22,439 nucleotides of DNA from an uncultured Chthonomonadaceae bacterium. Lineage in GTDB: Bacteria > Armatimonadota > Fimbriimonadia > Fimbriimonadales > Fimbriimonadaceae. The number at the start of each line of letters is the position of its first letter. Positions within the stretch are counted from its first letter, which is position 1. The stretch spans positions 1 to 22,439 of the forward strand of contig CAMLDW010000034.1 in NCBI GenBank assembly GCA_946479035.1, in the 5' to 3' direction. A program made the position numbers and the translations under genes. Of the stretch, positions 1 through 7,534 are shown one piece after another. Below the pieces are notes generated by a model. The model searched no databases. It was not told the DNA's origin and worked only from the letters and a program-made list of their open reading frames with translations.

Positions 1-315
1 AACGCGGACTCAACTTTGGTTGATGCGTCTTCCCTTGCGCGGGCGGGCACTCGAACCTTGACCCCCACCCTAACCCTCCCCCAAGGGGGAGGGAACGCGC
101 GCGGCAAATCCGAAGGCGGAGGGAACCGATCAGCGCAGACGGAAGTGGTCCGCAAAGCGCGACCAAAGTTCGGTCATGGAGCGATTAGCGCTACCGCGAG
201 CGGCGCAGTGGTGGTGGCGAGCTACCACCCCAGCCAGCAGAACACGTTCACCGGGAAACTGACAGAGCCGATGCTCGACGAAGCGGTGGCCGCGTTCGTT
301 AGCTTCCTCGATTGA
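1..315 (+). CDS. C-terminal part of a uracil-DNA glycosylase-like protein (5' end outside window)
   Basis: The frame is open from the left edge to TGA at 313-315. The last ~50 residues carry RPKFGHGA followed by SYHPSQQNTFTGKLT and EPMLDEAV, which match the end of family 4/5 (UdgB-type) uracil-DNA glycosylases, enzymes that excise uracil from DNA. The HPSxxNTxTGxLT segment is the conserved second active-site motif of that superfamily. The preceding part (about 57-130) does not look like the enzyme: it is translated from a palindromic repeat and gives a low-complexity stretch (TPTLTLPQGGG, then EGGGNR). Residues before that (NADSTLVDASS) are also not recognisable. The gene may therefore tolerate an in-frame insertion in a loop, or be a decaying remnant. 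Its end overlaps the convergent protease gene by 17 bases. The C-terminal family call is fairly sure; whether the gene is intact is unknown. Confidence 0.6.
   Translation, partial: NADSTLVDASSLARAGTRTLTPTLTLPQGGGNARGKSEGGGNRSAQTEVVRKARPKFGHGAISATASGAVVVASYHPSQQNTFTGKLTEPMLDEAVAAFVSFLD
61..128. repeat. Palindromic intergenic-type repeat inserted in the glycosylase frame
   Basis: The segment holds CCCACCCTAACCCTCCCCC followed by AAGGGGGAGGGAA. Positions 74-82 (CCCTCCCCC) and 85-93 (GGGGGAGGG) form a perfect 9-bp inverted repeat around AA. A degenerate second arm, GGCGGAGGGAACC, ends near 127. Elements of this 'ACCCTAACCCTCCCCC' type are dispersed between genes in many GC-rich genomes. Here the element lies inside an open reading frame without breaking it. 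Exact boundaries cannot be set from one copy. Confidence 0.55.
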
Positions 316-1471
316 CGAGCAGTTCGCGCGCAAGGGTCATGCGCTTGAGCTGTCCGCCGCTAGATACCGCGACCTCGACGGAGGACCCGACCTTGCCCCT
401 TAGGAGGGAGAGGACGTGGCGGTATGTAACTTTTTCCAACACTTCGTCGCCGACGGAGACTAGGTAGTCGCCCTCTTTGACGCCAGCACGCTGGGCTGGA
501 CTGTTCGGGGTCACGTTGACGACGACCATGCGCTTTTCGCCCGGGCTATAGACAGCGACGAGTCCGACGTTCCCTTCGGGCTCGTCGACGGTCGTGCCGG
601 AGAAGTTGTCGAGCCAGACCCGTCGGCGCTTGAGGTCGATGGTCGCGTTGAAGTGCTTGAGGAAGCCGAACCCGACGGTGCCGTCGTGGCGCGCGGAGGA
701 GGACGGAAGGTCGATGATGCTCCAGACCGACTCGTGGACGGGCACGCCGAAGATCTGCAGATCCTCCATCATCATGTACCACTGTTCGACGATGCCGGAC
801 GCGACCTGCGCGCGCCCGATGAACTTTGGCTGTGCGTCCTCGCTCCAGAGGCCGACGCGCTCTAGGACGTCCTTGTGGGTGGTGGCATAGAAGGCGTTGC
901 CGGTGTCGAGCGCGAGGACCATCTGCTTTCCGGTCTTGACGCGCACGGGGAGCTCGATGGAGTTGTTGCCGAGCGGGAGCATCTTGATGAGGAACGTGCG
1001 TTTGTTGTCCGGCTGCATGGCGCTGATGTCGTAAGTGGAGGGGTGGATGATGAACTCTTTCTTCTCGAAGTTGATCTCGGTAACGAACGGTGCGAAGACT
1101 TCGAGCCCCATGATCCCGTCGACGTGGGTGCCGTAGCTCTCGGTGTAGTCGGACGTTGGGAGCTGCACGACCTCCATGCCGTCGTGGAAGGCGCTGAACG
1201 GCCCGAGGTCGAGGCTCGTGACCTTGATGGTGTCGGCCTCGAAGACTCCGACGAAGTCCTGGAGCCCCATCTTGCCGGTGGGTTTGCCCAGGTTGATGTG
1301 GGGGCCGATGACGAAGGAGCCGGCGAAGCCGGTGTCGAACATACAGGCGACGTCCTTTCCGTTGACCTTGGCGTGGACGACGATGGCGTCCTCGCCGACC
1401 TCGAAGGGGATCTCGGCCAAAGGCGCGCCCTGGGCGCCCAGAAAGGCTGTCGCTAAGAGTGCCAAGTTCAT
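299..1471 (-). CDS. Exported retropepsin-like aspartyl protease with C-terminal PDZ domain
   Basis: The 390-residue protein has a short hydrophobic N-terminus (MNLALLATAFLGAQG), which suggests export. It has two aspartyl-protease active-site motifs: MFDTGFAGSFVI (Asp46) and LALDTGNAF (Asp189). Each is in the hydrophobic-D-T-G context of pepsin/retropepsin folds, and DGIMGLEVF near 118-125 resembles the hydrophobic-Gly segment after the first lobe. Residues ~300-385 form a PDZ domain (SPAQRAGVKEGDYLVSVGD). Two-lobed aspartyl protease plus PDZ proteins of this kind occur in Acidobacteria, Bacteroidetes and relatives; the substrate is unknown. The gene ends in TAA at 301-299 and overlaps the glycosylase tail. 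It is divergent from livK, and the two share the intergenic region 1472-1655. Start chosen: ATG at 1471, the first in frame. A weak -10-like TATAAA (minus strand, 1545-1540) lies 70 bases upstream. Confidence 0.85.
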   Translation of the reverse strand: MNLALLATAFLGAQGAPLAEIPFEVGEDAIVVHAKVNGKDVACMFDTGFAGSFVIGPHINLGKPTGKMGLQDFVGVFEADTIKVTSLDLGPFSAFHDGMEVVQLPTSDYTESYGTHVDGIMGLEVFAPFVTEINFEKKEFIIHPSTYDISAMQPDNKRTFLIKMLPLGNNSIELPVRVKTGKQMVLALDTGNAFYATTHKDVLERVGLWSEDAQPKFIGRAQVASGIVEQWYMMMEDLQIFGVPVHESVWSIIDLPSSSARHDGTVGFGFLKHFNATIDLKRRRVWLDNFSGTTVDEPEGNVGLVAVYSPGEKRMVVVNVTPNSPAQRAGVKEGDYLVSVGDEVLEKVTYRHVLSLLRGKVGSSVEVAVSSGGQLKRMTLARELLVNRGS

Positions 1472-1589
1472 CGTCGGAATGCCTACCTATTGGAGACGCT
1501 CGAAAGGGCTCCGCCGCACGGTTTGGGCGGGACCCCCGTTTTATATCACGAATCCGGCGGTCCCGTCCCGGGCCCGGCAAGGTTTCCTG

Positions 1590-1595
1590 TATACT
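1590..1595 (+). promoter_or_regulatory. Candidate -10 box of the liv operon
   Basis: TATACT, preceded directly by TG, lies about 60 bases upstream of the livK GTG start, in the 184-base divergent gap. No good -35 hexamer is visible 16-18 bases upstream. The rest of the gap contains a short repeated GGCCGTTTGGCCGT segment (about 1613-1626) and nothing else I can identify. Confidence 0.35.
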
Positions 1596-1655
1596 GGCGC
1601 CCAGTTCAGACTGGCCGTTTGGCCGTCTCATCGACCGTACGTAGAGGTTAGGAAA

Positions 1656-2966
1656 GTGAAACTCCAAAATCGACTTTACCAATTCTGCACAGCGTCTCTG
1701 GCGGCCCTTTCGCTGGCATTTGTCGTGGCCGGCTGCAAGGGCGGGGCCGAACCCCCAACCGACGGCGGTGGCAAGCCGGTCGGTGACAACGCCGGAACCA
1801 CCGGAACGAACCCGACAGGGGACGCGACGCTCCGAGGACGACCGGCCCCTAGCAAGAACGGCCCGGCGATCGGCGACGTAATCAAGATCGGTCTTGTGGC
1901 GAGCCAGAACGGGCCGCTCGTGCCGTGGGGCAAGGACTGCATCGACGGAGCGCAGCTGGCTGTCGACCAGGCCAACGCGGCCGGCGGAGTCGACGGCAAG
2001 AAGATCCAACTGATCGTGGAGGACAGCGCGAGCACGCCGGAGGGCGGCAAGAGCGCGGCGGAGAAGCTCGTGAGCCAAGGGATCGTGGGCATGCTGGGCG
2101 AAGTTTCGAGCGGCATCACGCAGCCGATGTCCCAGGTCAGCTATGACGCAGGCATCCCGCAGATCGCGGTCGGCGCGACGAAGACTACGATCACGGACTA
2201 CGGGTCGAATATCTTTCGCGTGTGCTACACGGACGACTTCCAGGGCCCGGTCATGGCGAAGTTCGCGTATGAGACGCTCGGGCTTCACAACGTCGCGATC
2301 ATGACCGACGAGAAGCAGCCCTACTCGCAGTACTTGAGCCGCACGTTCAAGGACTACTACACGAAGCTGGGAGGAACAATCGTCGCCGAGGAGTCGTACG
2401 AGTCTGGGCAGACGACGTTCACGGGGCAGATCTCGAACATCAAGGCGAAGAACCCGGAGGGGATCTTCCTGAGCGGCTACTTCAACGAGGTCGGGCCGAT
2501 CGTCAAGCAGGCGGGACAGCTCGGTCTGAAGAACGTCAAGTACTTCGGCGGAGACGGATGGGATAGCACGGAGATCATCAAGAGCGGCTTCCCGACGATC
2601 GTAGGCGCCTACTTCTGCAACCACTACAACTCTCACGAGACGCGGCCGGAAGTGCAGGACTTCCTAATGGCTTGGCTCAAGAAGTACCCGAACCCGCCGG
2701 GGACGACGATGGGTGCGCTCGGCTATGACGCGGCTGCGCTGATGATCGACGCGGTCAAGCGCGCGAAGACGAAGGACGCGCACGGCCTGATCGACGCGAT
2801 CGAAGAGACGACGAACTTCAAGGGCGTCAGCGGGAGCATCACGCTCAAAGGCATGAAGGGCAACCCTGCCAAGCCCGCGCTCGTCGTCAAGGTCACGGCC
2901 AAGGACTTCGTCCCGGCCAAGACCTTCCAGTACGAAGAAATCTACGGAAAGGGCGCCGGCAGCTAG
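1656..2966 (+). CDS. livK: Branched-chain amino acid ABC transporter substrate-binding lipoprotein (LivK/LivJ family)
   Basis: This is the extracytoplasmic binding protein that captures leucine/isoleucine/valine or related amides and delivers them to the LivHM permease. The start is GTG 1656, chosen because it sits behind a GAGGTTAGGA ribosome site and opens a lipoprotein signal (LSLAFVVAGC, lipid-modified Cys27), whereas frame extension upstream has no such signal. A Gly/Pro/Thr-rich linker (residues ~28-65) precedes the periplasmic-binding fold, which begins at VIKIGLVASQNGPLVPWG. Family hallmarks follow: GAQLAVDQANAAGGV, LGEVSSGITQPMS, SNIFRVCYTDDFQG and LGYDAAALM. The length of 436 residues is at the upper end for the family because of the linker. 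It is followed 3 bases later by livH. The true ligand cannot be told from sequence; urea, short amides and aromatic acids are alternatives for this family. Confidence 0.93.
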   Translation: MKLQNRLYQFCTASLAALSLAFVVAGCKGGAEPPTDGGGKPVGDNAGTTGTNPTGDATLRGRPAPSKNGPAIGDVIKIGLVASQNGPLVPWGKDCIDGAQLAVDQANAAGGVDGKKIQLIVEDSASTPEGGKSAAEKLVSQGIVGMLGEVSSGITQPMSQVSYDAGIPQIAVGATKTTITDYGSNIFRVCYTDDFQGPVMAKFAYETLGLHNVAIMTDEKQPYSQYLSRTFKDYYTKLGGTIVAEESYESGQTTFTGQISNIKAKNPEGIFLSGYFNEVGPIVKQAGQLGLKNVKYFGGDGWDSTEIIKSGFPTIVGAYFCNHYNSHETRPEVQDFLMAWLKKYPNPPGTTMGALGYDAAALMIDAVKRAKTKDAHGLIDAIEETTNFKGVSGSITLKGMKGNPAKPALVVKVTAKDFVPAKTFQYEEIYGKGAGS

Positions 2967-2969
2967 TCG

Positions 2970-4328
2970 ATGCACTCCTTGACACCGCTTCTGGCAGGGT
3001 TTGAAGGCAATCTGAAAACCCTGCCAGAGCAATTACTGCTGGGAATCCTCACCGGGTCCATCTATGCCCTGATTGCGCTGGGCTACACGATGGTGTACGG
3101 GATCCTCAAGCTGATCAACTTCGCGCACGGCGAGATCTTCATGCTAGGGGCGTACATCGGCCTCTTCGTGAGCACGGCCGCTGTTGGCAACGCGGCGACC
3201 AGGCTGCCGACGAACATAGCTTCGCCCGAGACCGTGACTCTCGTTTCTTACGGGCTCATTGCGGTTGGGGCCCTGCTGGTGGTCGCCTTCTACGTGGCAG
3301 CAAAGGTGAAGAAGCTGTCTGCGGGGCGCCTGTTCATCGGGCTGTGCCTGATCGGGATAGGTGCGCTCGGGTGGGTGCTCGCGCACTACCAGCCGCAGGC
3401 GATCACGCTCGTGGTCATGATGCTCGCAAGCATGGTCGGTTGCGCGATCGTCGGCATCGTCATCGAGTTCCTTGCGTACCGTCCGATGCGGAGCCAGCCG
3501 CGCATCTCCGCGCTGATCACCGCGATCGGCGTCTCGATGTTCATCCAGTTCTCGGGCCAGCTGTTCCTTCCCGTCTCGCCGCCGCCGACGGTGCTGCCGG
3601 GCGTCAACCCTTATTCCGGCTCGACCCAGTTCTATCTCAAGCCGCCTCCGAAGGAGATCGGGGCCGCGCTGGACAAGGCGCAGGCCGACTTGACGGCGCA
3701 ACAGACGGCATACGACGACGCGGTCTTGGCCAACAACTGGGACGAGTTTGACCCGCCGCCGCAAGGAAAGGCGATGCTGGATGCGAAGCAGATCGTCGAG
3801 CGCGAGACGTTCAGGCTCCAGGGCGAAGTGCGCGACAAATCGGTTTCGGTCAACCTGCCCACGGGCCAGATCATCATGTTCTTCACCGCGATCGTGCTGA
3901 TGATCGGCCTGCGTTACCTTGTGATGAAGACCGCAACGGGCAGAGCCATGCGTGCCGTTTCGCACGACTTCGACGCAGCCTCGCTGATGGGCGTCAACGT
4001 GAACAAGATCGTCGCGTTCACGTTCATCATCGGCTCGGCTCTGGCCGGCGCGGGCGCAATGATGAACTCGACGTTCCTGGGCACGCAGCTCACTTCATTT
4101 TATGGGCTGATCCCTGGCGTGAAGGCTTTCGTGGCTGCGGTGCTCGGTGGGATCGGCAACATTCCGGGCGCGGTGCTCGGCGGGCTGCTGATGGGGGTCG
4201 CGGAAGGGCTCGTGACTTGGGCGGGATACTCCAGCCTCAAGGACGCGATCGCGTTCATCATCCTGATCGTCATGCTGCTGCTGCGGCCTGGCGGACTGCT
4301 TGGCTCGTCGGCGGTGGAGAAGGTATGA
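2970..4328 (+). CDS. livH: Branched-chain amino acid ABC transporter permease LivH, enlarged
   Basis: This is an inner-membrane permease subunit that pairs with LivM to form the translocation channel. Recognisable segments are GSIYALIALGYTMVYGIL, INFAHGEIFMLGAY, YRPMRSQPRISALITAIGVS, ATGRAMRAVSHD (the ABC-coupling EAA-like region), MGVNVNKIVAFTF and the C-terminal LLLRPGGLLG. At 452 residues it is about 150 longer than typical LivH proteins. Two additions explain this: residues ~73-145 carry two extra hydrophobic helices, and residues ~215-292 form a hydrophilic, partly coiled-coil-like loop (ALDKAQADLTAQQTAYDD) rich in Lys, Asp and Gln. The stop TGA overlaps the livM ATG (ATGA), indicating translational coupling. 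The start is ATG 2970, 3 bases after the livK stop. Confidence 0.93.
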   Translation: MHSLTPLLAGFEGNLKTLPEQLLLGILTGSIYALIALGYTMVYGILKLINFAHGEIFMLGAYIGLFVSTAAVGNAATRLPTNIASPETVTLVSYGLIAVGALLVVAFYVAAKVKKLSAGRLFIGLCLIGIGALGWVLAHYQPQAITLVVMMLASMVGCAIVGIVIEFLAYRPMRSQPRISALITAIGVSMFIQFSGQLFLPVSPPPTVLPGVNPYSGSTQFYLKPPPKEIGAALDKAQADLTAQQTAYDDAVLANNWDEFDPPPQGKAMLDAKQIVERETFRLQGEVRDKSVSVNLPTGQIIMFFTAIVLMIGLRYLVMKTATGRAMRAVSHDFDAASLMGVNVNKIVAFTFIIGSALAGAGAMMNSTFLGTQLTSFYGLIPGVKAFVAAVLGGIGNIPGAVLGGLLMGVAEGLVTWAGYSSLKDAIAFIILIVMLLLRPGGLLGSSAVEKV

Positions 4329-5563
4329 GGGCCTGGGGCGCGAGGGTCATTTCACTCGCGGCGGCCTTGGCGTTCTGCTTCGGCGTCGACTTCTTCTTCG
4401 CTTCCCTGCACCAGGACTATGTTTCGCGGATGGCGTTCCTGACAGGCCTTTACGTGATCCTCGCGGTGAGCCTCAACATCATCAACGGGATCTGCGGGCA
4501 GTTCTCGATCGGCCACGCGGCTTTCTATCAGATCGGCGCGTACGTGACGGGGTTCATCTCGGTCACTTGGTTCTCAAGATCGGGTCTGGCCGTACTGCCT
4601 TGGCTGATCTTATTGCTGCCCGTCGGAGCGATCGCGGCGGGGATCGTCGGTTTCATCGTCGGGCTGCCTTCGCTCAAGCTCAGAGGGGACTATTTAGCCA
4701 TAGTGACGCTCGGTGCGGGCGAGATCATTCGGATCATCACGATCAACATCAAAGAGATTGGCGGGTCCTATGGGATGTCCGGCATCGTCGTGGCACACCC
4801 GCTATGGCTCGTGTGGCTTGTGGCGGTGGCGTGCATCGCGGTCTCTCGCAACCTGCTGAAGTCCGCTCACGGCCTTTCCTTCCTGGCAATCCGTGAGGAC
4901 GAGATCGCGGCGGCGGCGATGGGCGTCAATGTGACACGCACGAAGGTCGTGGCGTTCATCATGGGCTCGATGTTCGCCGGGGTCGCGGGAGTGCTGTTCG
5001 CGCACAACGAGGCGTTCATCACGACTGAGAGCTTTAAGATGGAGGTCAGCTTCATTATCTTGACGATGGTGGTGCTGGGGGGCACGGGCTCGATCACGGG
5101 CGCCGCGATGGCTGCGATCGCGCTCTTCCTGATCCCGGAGTACATGCGCGGCATACGCGACGTGCACGGCAACCCCGTGATGGTCTCTGGCTCTGCGTTC
5201 ATCGCCGTACTGATCGCTACGGGGCTCGTGGTCGCGGCGTTCAAGAGGATCCAGAGCAGTTTTCACGGCGGTCTTTGGGCCAGGGTCGGGCTGTACCTCG
5301 CTGCGGTCGGCGCCGGTGCGGTCGTCGAACTTGTTTTCTCGTTCGGGTTTGGCAAGATCCCTGCGCTGGCGGCGATGCATTTCGAGGTCAGCAAGCTGCG
5401 GATGGTCATCCTCGCAGGCACGCTGATCGTCGTGATGCTGTTACGGCCACAAGGGATCCTTGGGCACCACGAGTTCAGCTGGAAGTGGCTCGGAGGCGTC
5501 TTGAGGACGGCCTGGGGCTTGCTGTCGAGGCTGTTGGGGAGACGGCGGGAGGCTGCCGCGTGA
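4325..5563 (+). CDS. livM: Branched-chain amino acid ABC transporter permease LivM
   Basis: This is the second permease subunit of the importer, 412 residues, all helical membrane segments. Diagnostic stretches are NIINGICGQFSIGHAAFYQIGAY, LPSLKLRGDYLAIVTLGAGEIIR, AIREDEIAAAAMGVNVTRTKV (coupling region), FAGVAGVLFAHNEAFIT, VVLGGTGSITGA and the terminal MLLRPQGILG. The start is ATG 4325, overlapping the livH stop (ATGA). An additional helix (around GLYLAAVGAGAVVELVFSF) lies between the usual last two helices, followed by a basic cytoplasmic tail (LLGRRREAAA). The tail overlaps the livG GTG start by four bases. Confidence 0.93.
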   Translation: MRAWGARVISLAAALAFCFGVDFFFASLHQDYVSRMAFLTGLYVILAVSLNIINGICGQFSIGHAAFYQIGAYVTGFISVTWFSRSGLAVLPWLILLLPVGAIAAGIVGFIVGLPSLKLRGDYLAIVTLGAGEIIRIITINIKEIGGSYGMSGIVVAHPLWLVWLVAVACIAVSRNLLKSAHGLSFLAIREDEIAAAAMGVNVTRTKVVAFIMGSMFAGVAGVLFAHNEAFITTESFKMEVSFIILTMVVLGGTGSITGAAMAAIALFLIPEYMRGIRDVHGNPVMVSGSAFIAVLIATGLVVAAFKRIQSSFHGGLWARVGLYLAAVGAGAVVELVFSFGFGKIPALAAMHFEVSKLRMVILAGTLIVVMLLRPQGILGHHEFSWKWLGGVLRTAWGLLSRLLGRRREAAA

Positions 5564-6330
5564 GCGAGACCGTCCTCTCGCTGCGGAACGCGACCATCCG
5601 TTTCGGCGGCCTCGTCGCCGTGAACAACGTCTCGTTCGACTTGGAGAAGGGAGTGCTGTTCGGGCTGATCGGACCGAACGGCGCGGGAAAGACGACCTGC
5701 TTCAACCTGATCACCGGCGTCTACTGCCCCACCGCCGGCGACATCCTCTTCAAGGGCGAGCGGATCAACGGACTGCCCCCCCACAAGATCGCAAGGAAGG
5801 GTATCTGCCGCACGTTCCAGAACATTCGGCTGTTCAAGTCGATGTCCGTGCTTGAGAACGTGATGGTGGGTGGGTTCCTCCGGCACCGCACTGGGCTGAT
5901 CAGCGCAATCACTTACATGCCCTGGTCGGTCCGAGAGACGCAGGAGCTGAGGGCCGAGGCGATGCAGCTGCTCGAAGTGCTCGACCTCGCAGACGTCGCC
6001 CACGTGCGGGCGGCGGACCTGCCGTACGGCAAGCAGCGGCGACTTGAGATCGCGCGGGCGATGGCCACCAAGCCGGACCTGCTGCTGCTCGACGAGCCCG
6101 CCGCCGGCATGAACCCGCTCGAGAAGGACGAGCTGCAGAAGATCGTGCGCCGCATCCGCGACGACTTCAACAAGACGATCCTGCTCATCGAGCACGACAT
6201 GCGGTTCGTGATGGGGATCTGCGAGACGATCGTGGTGCTGGACCACGGCGAGGAGATCGCGCGTGGCGACGCAGACCACGTCCGGAACAACCGCAAGGTG
6301 ATTGAGGCCTACCTGGGCGAGGCCGTCTGA
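5560..6330 (+). CDS. livG: Branched-chain amino acid ABC transporter ATP-binding protein LivG
   Basis: This 256-residue ABC ATPase energises the LivHM channel on the cytoplasmic side. It has Walker A GPNGAGKTT (residues 38-46), a Q-loop within ICRTFQNIRLFKSMSVLENV (typical of LivG), signature LPYGKQRRLEIARA, Walker B LLLLDEPAAGMNP and H-loop LLIEHDMRFVM. The GTG at 5560 is chosen because it overlaps the livM stop (GTGA) and gives the normal LivG N-terminus (LSLRNATIRFGGLVAVNNVSF); reading further upstream would only translate livM out of frame. The family normally works as a heterodimer with LivF, but the next gene is a serpin, so the second ATPase is missing from this operon. Confidence 0.94.
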   Translation: MSETVLSLRNATIRFGGLVAVNNVSFDLEKGVLFGLIGPNGAGKTTCFNLITGVYCPTAGDILFKGERINGLPPHKIARKGICRTFQNIRLFKSMSVLENVMVGGFLRHRTGLISAITYMPWSVRETQELRAEAMQLLEVLDLADVAHVRAADLPYGKQRRLEIARAMATKPDLLLLDEPAAGMNPLEKDELQKIVRRIRDDFNKTILLIEHDMRFVMGICETIVVLDHGEEIARGDADHVRNNRKVIEAYLGEAV

Positions 6331-6334
6331 CGCC

Positions 6335-6340
6335 CATAAT
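6335..6340 (+). promoter_or_regulatory. Candidate -10 box for a leaderless serpin transcript
   Basis: CATAAT ends 6 bases before the GTG start codon at 6347, so transcription from it would begin at about the start codon. No Shine-Dalgarno sequence is visible before the GTG. The box lies in the 16-base gap after livG. Confidence 0.35.
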
Positions 6341-6346
6341 GGTCGC

Positions 6347-7534
6347 GTGAGGCAGCCCGTCGTTTTCTTGCTCCTTTTGCTCGCGGCCCACGGCTGCAAG
6401 TGGGGCAACGACCTTAAGATCCCGCCGCCGTCTTCGGCGCGCTTGCCGACGGCCCAAGACCAGCCCAGCTACGACGCGATGAACGGAGTCGCGTTCAAGC
6501 TTGCCGCGCAAATGGCGCCCGCGGAAGGTTCGAACATGCTCTTTTCTCCTGTCGGAGCCGGGCAAGACCTCTTGATGCTGATGGCCGGCACTTCGAACAC
6601 GGCGCACGACGAGCTGATGGCGCTCGTGAAGGCGAACGAGGACAACAAACAGGACTATTACGACGGGCAGCGCGCGCTGCTAAACCGTTTGGATTCGATC
6701 CCGAACAGGCCTTATAAGCTCGGGAGCGCGCTGTTCACCGTGTGGCCGGTGCTCGACAAGAGGTACGTCGAAAAGATGGGGGCGGCTTTCGGGTCGCCCG
6801 TTCTCAAGCTTGGTGCGGCCGGCGTAGAGTCCACGCGGCTGGTCAACGAGTGGGCGAGCAGGGCCACCGACGGAAGGGTGCCGAATATCATAGCCAGCCT
6901 CGACCGCGAGAAGCCGCTTCTGCTCATGAGCATCGCGTATCTCGAGTCCGACTGGGCCGCGAACTGGTCTTCGAGCCCGGGCACGTTCAGCAGCCCCACA
7001 GGAGCTATCAACACAACTTTTTGTTCAACAGAAGGGGAGAGCGAGCGGTTCAAAACTGAATGGGCCGACGCCGTGAAGGTCCCGTTTGCAGGTCGCGAGC
7101 TCTCTCTCATCGTGGTCTTGCCAGAAAAGCGAGAGGCGCCAGCGAGCGCGTTCGCAAACATTGGGCGAATGGGATGGGAGAGCTTCCTCCACAGCTTCAA
7201 AGGTCAACGGGCCCAGGTAAGTCTCCCCTCGCTCGACCTTGACACGACGGAAACTCTAGACCGTTCTATCGCCTCGGTCGGCTGTCCATCGCTGTTTGAG
7301 ACAGACTGCGACCTTCGGCCGATGTCCATCGAGATGGAGCGGGGTTTTCAGGTCTCGGAGGTCTTGCAGCGAGCAGTGTTCAAGTCGGTTGCGCCAAAGT
7401 CCGGCTCCGGGGCAGAAACTGCCAGCGCCGTAGGCTCGTTCGTAGCGGACAGGCCGTTCGCGTTCTTCGTCGTAGACAAAAGGACGGGCGTGATCCTGAT
7501 GATGGGCGTGGTGAACGACCCGACGAAGCCCTAG
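6347..7534 (+). CDS. Serpin-family lipoprotein with a short reactive-centre loop
   Basis: This 395-residue protein is related to serpins, normally suicide inhibitors of serine proteases. The start GTG 6347 gives a signal peptide VFLLLLLAAHGC with a lipobox-like AHGC (Cys17); the H at -2 is less common. Serpin features are NMLFSPVGAGQDLLMLMAGTSNTAHDEL near the N-terminus, LVNEWASRATDGRVPNII, VKVPFAGRELSLIVVLPE, VSLPSLDLD and the C-terminal FVADRPFAFFV...GVILMMGVVNDP. The hinge-like GAETASAV (residues 355-362) is followed almost at once by FVADRPF (365-371). That makes the exposed loop about ten residues shorter than in classical inhibitory serpins such as alpha-1-antitrypsin, so inhibition by loop insertion is doubtful. 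It ends in CTAG, shared with the convergent E1 beta gene (4-base overlap). Confidence 0.85.
   Translation: MRQPVVFLLLLLAAHGCKWGNDLKIPPPSSARLPTAQDQPSYDAMNGVAFKLAAQMAPAEGSNMLFSPVGAGQDLLMLMAGTSNTAHDELMALVKANEDNKQDYYDGQRALLNRLDSIPNRPYKLGSALFTVWPVLDKRYVEKMGAAFGSPVLKLGAAGVESTRLVNEWASRATDGRVPNIIASLDREKPLLLMSIAYLESDWAANWSSSPGTFSSPTGAINTTFCSTEGESERFKTEWADAVKVPFAGRELSLIVVLPEKREAPASAFANIGRMGWESFLHSFKGQRAQVSLPSLDLDTTETLDRSIASVGCPSLFETDCDLRPMSIEMERGFQVSEVLQRAVFKSVAPKSGSGAETASAVGSFVADRPFAFFVVDKRTGVILMMGVVNDPTKP

Noticed and set aside
38..60. GGTTCGAGT on the minus strand, like a tRNA T-loop
   Set aside because: The invariant C61 is missing and no stem or tRNA body can be formed around it.
546..2636. Long minus-strand open frame (696 codons)
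   Set aside because: It runs antisense across both the protease and livK, is extremely Arg/His-rich and has no domain. It is a by-product of GC-rich third positions in the real genes.
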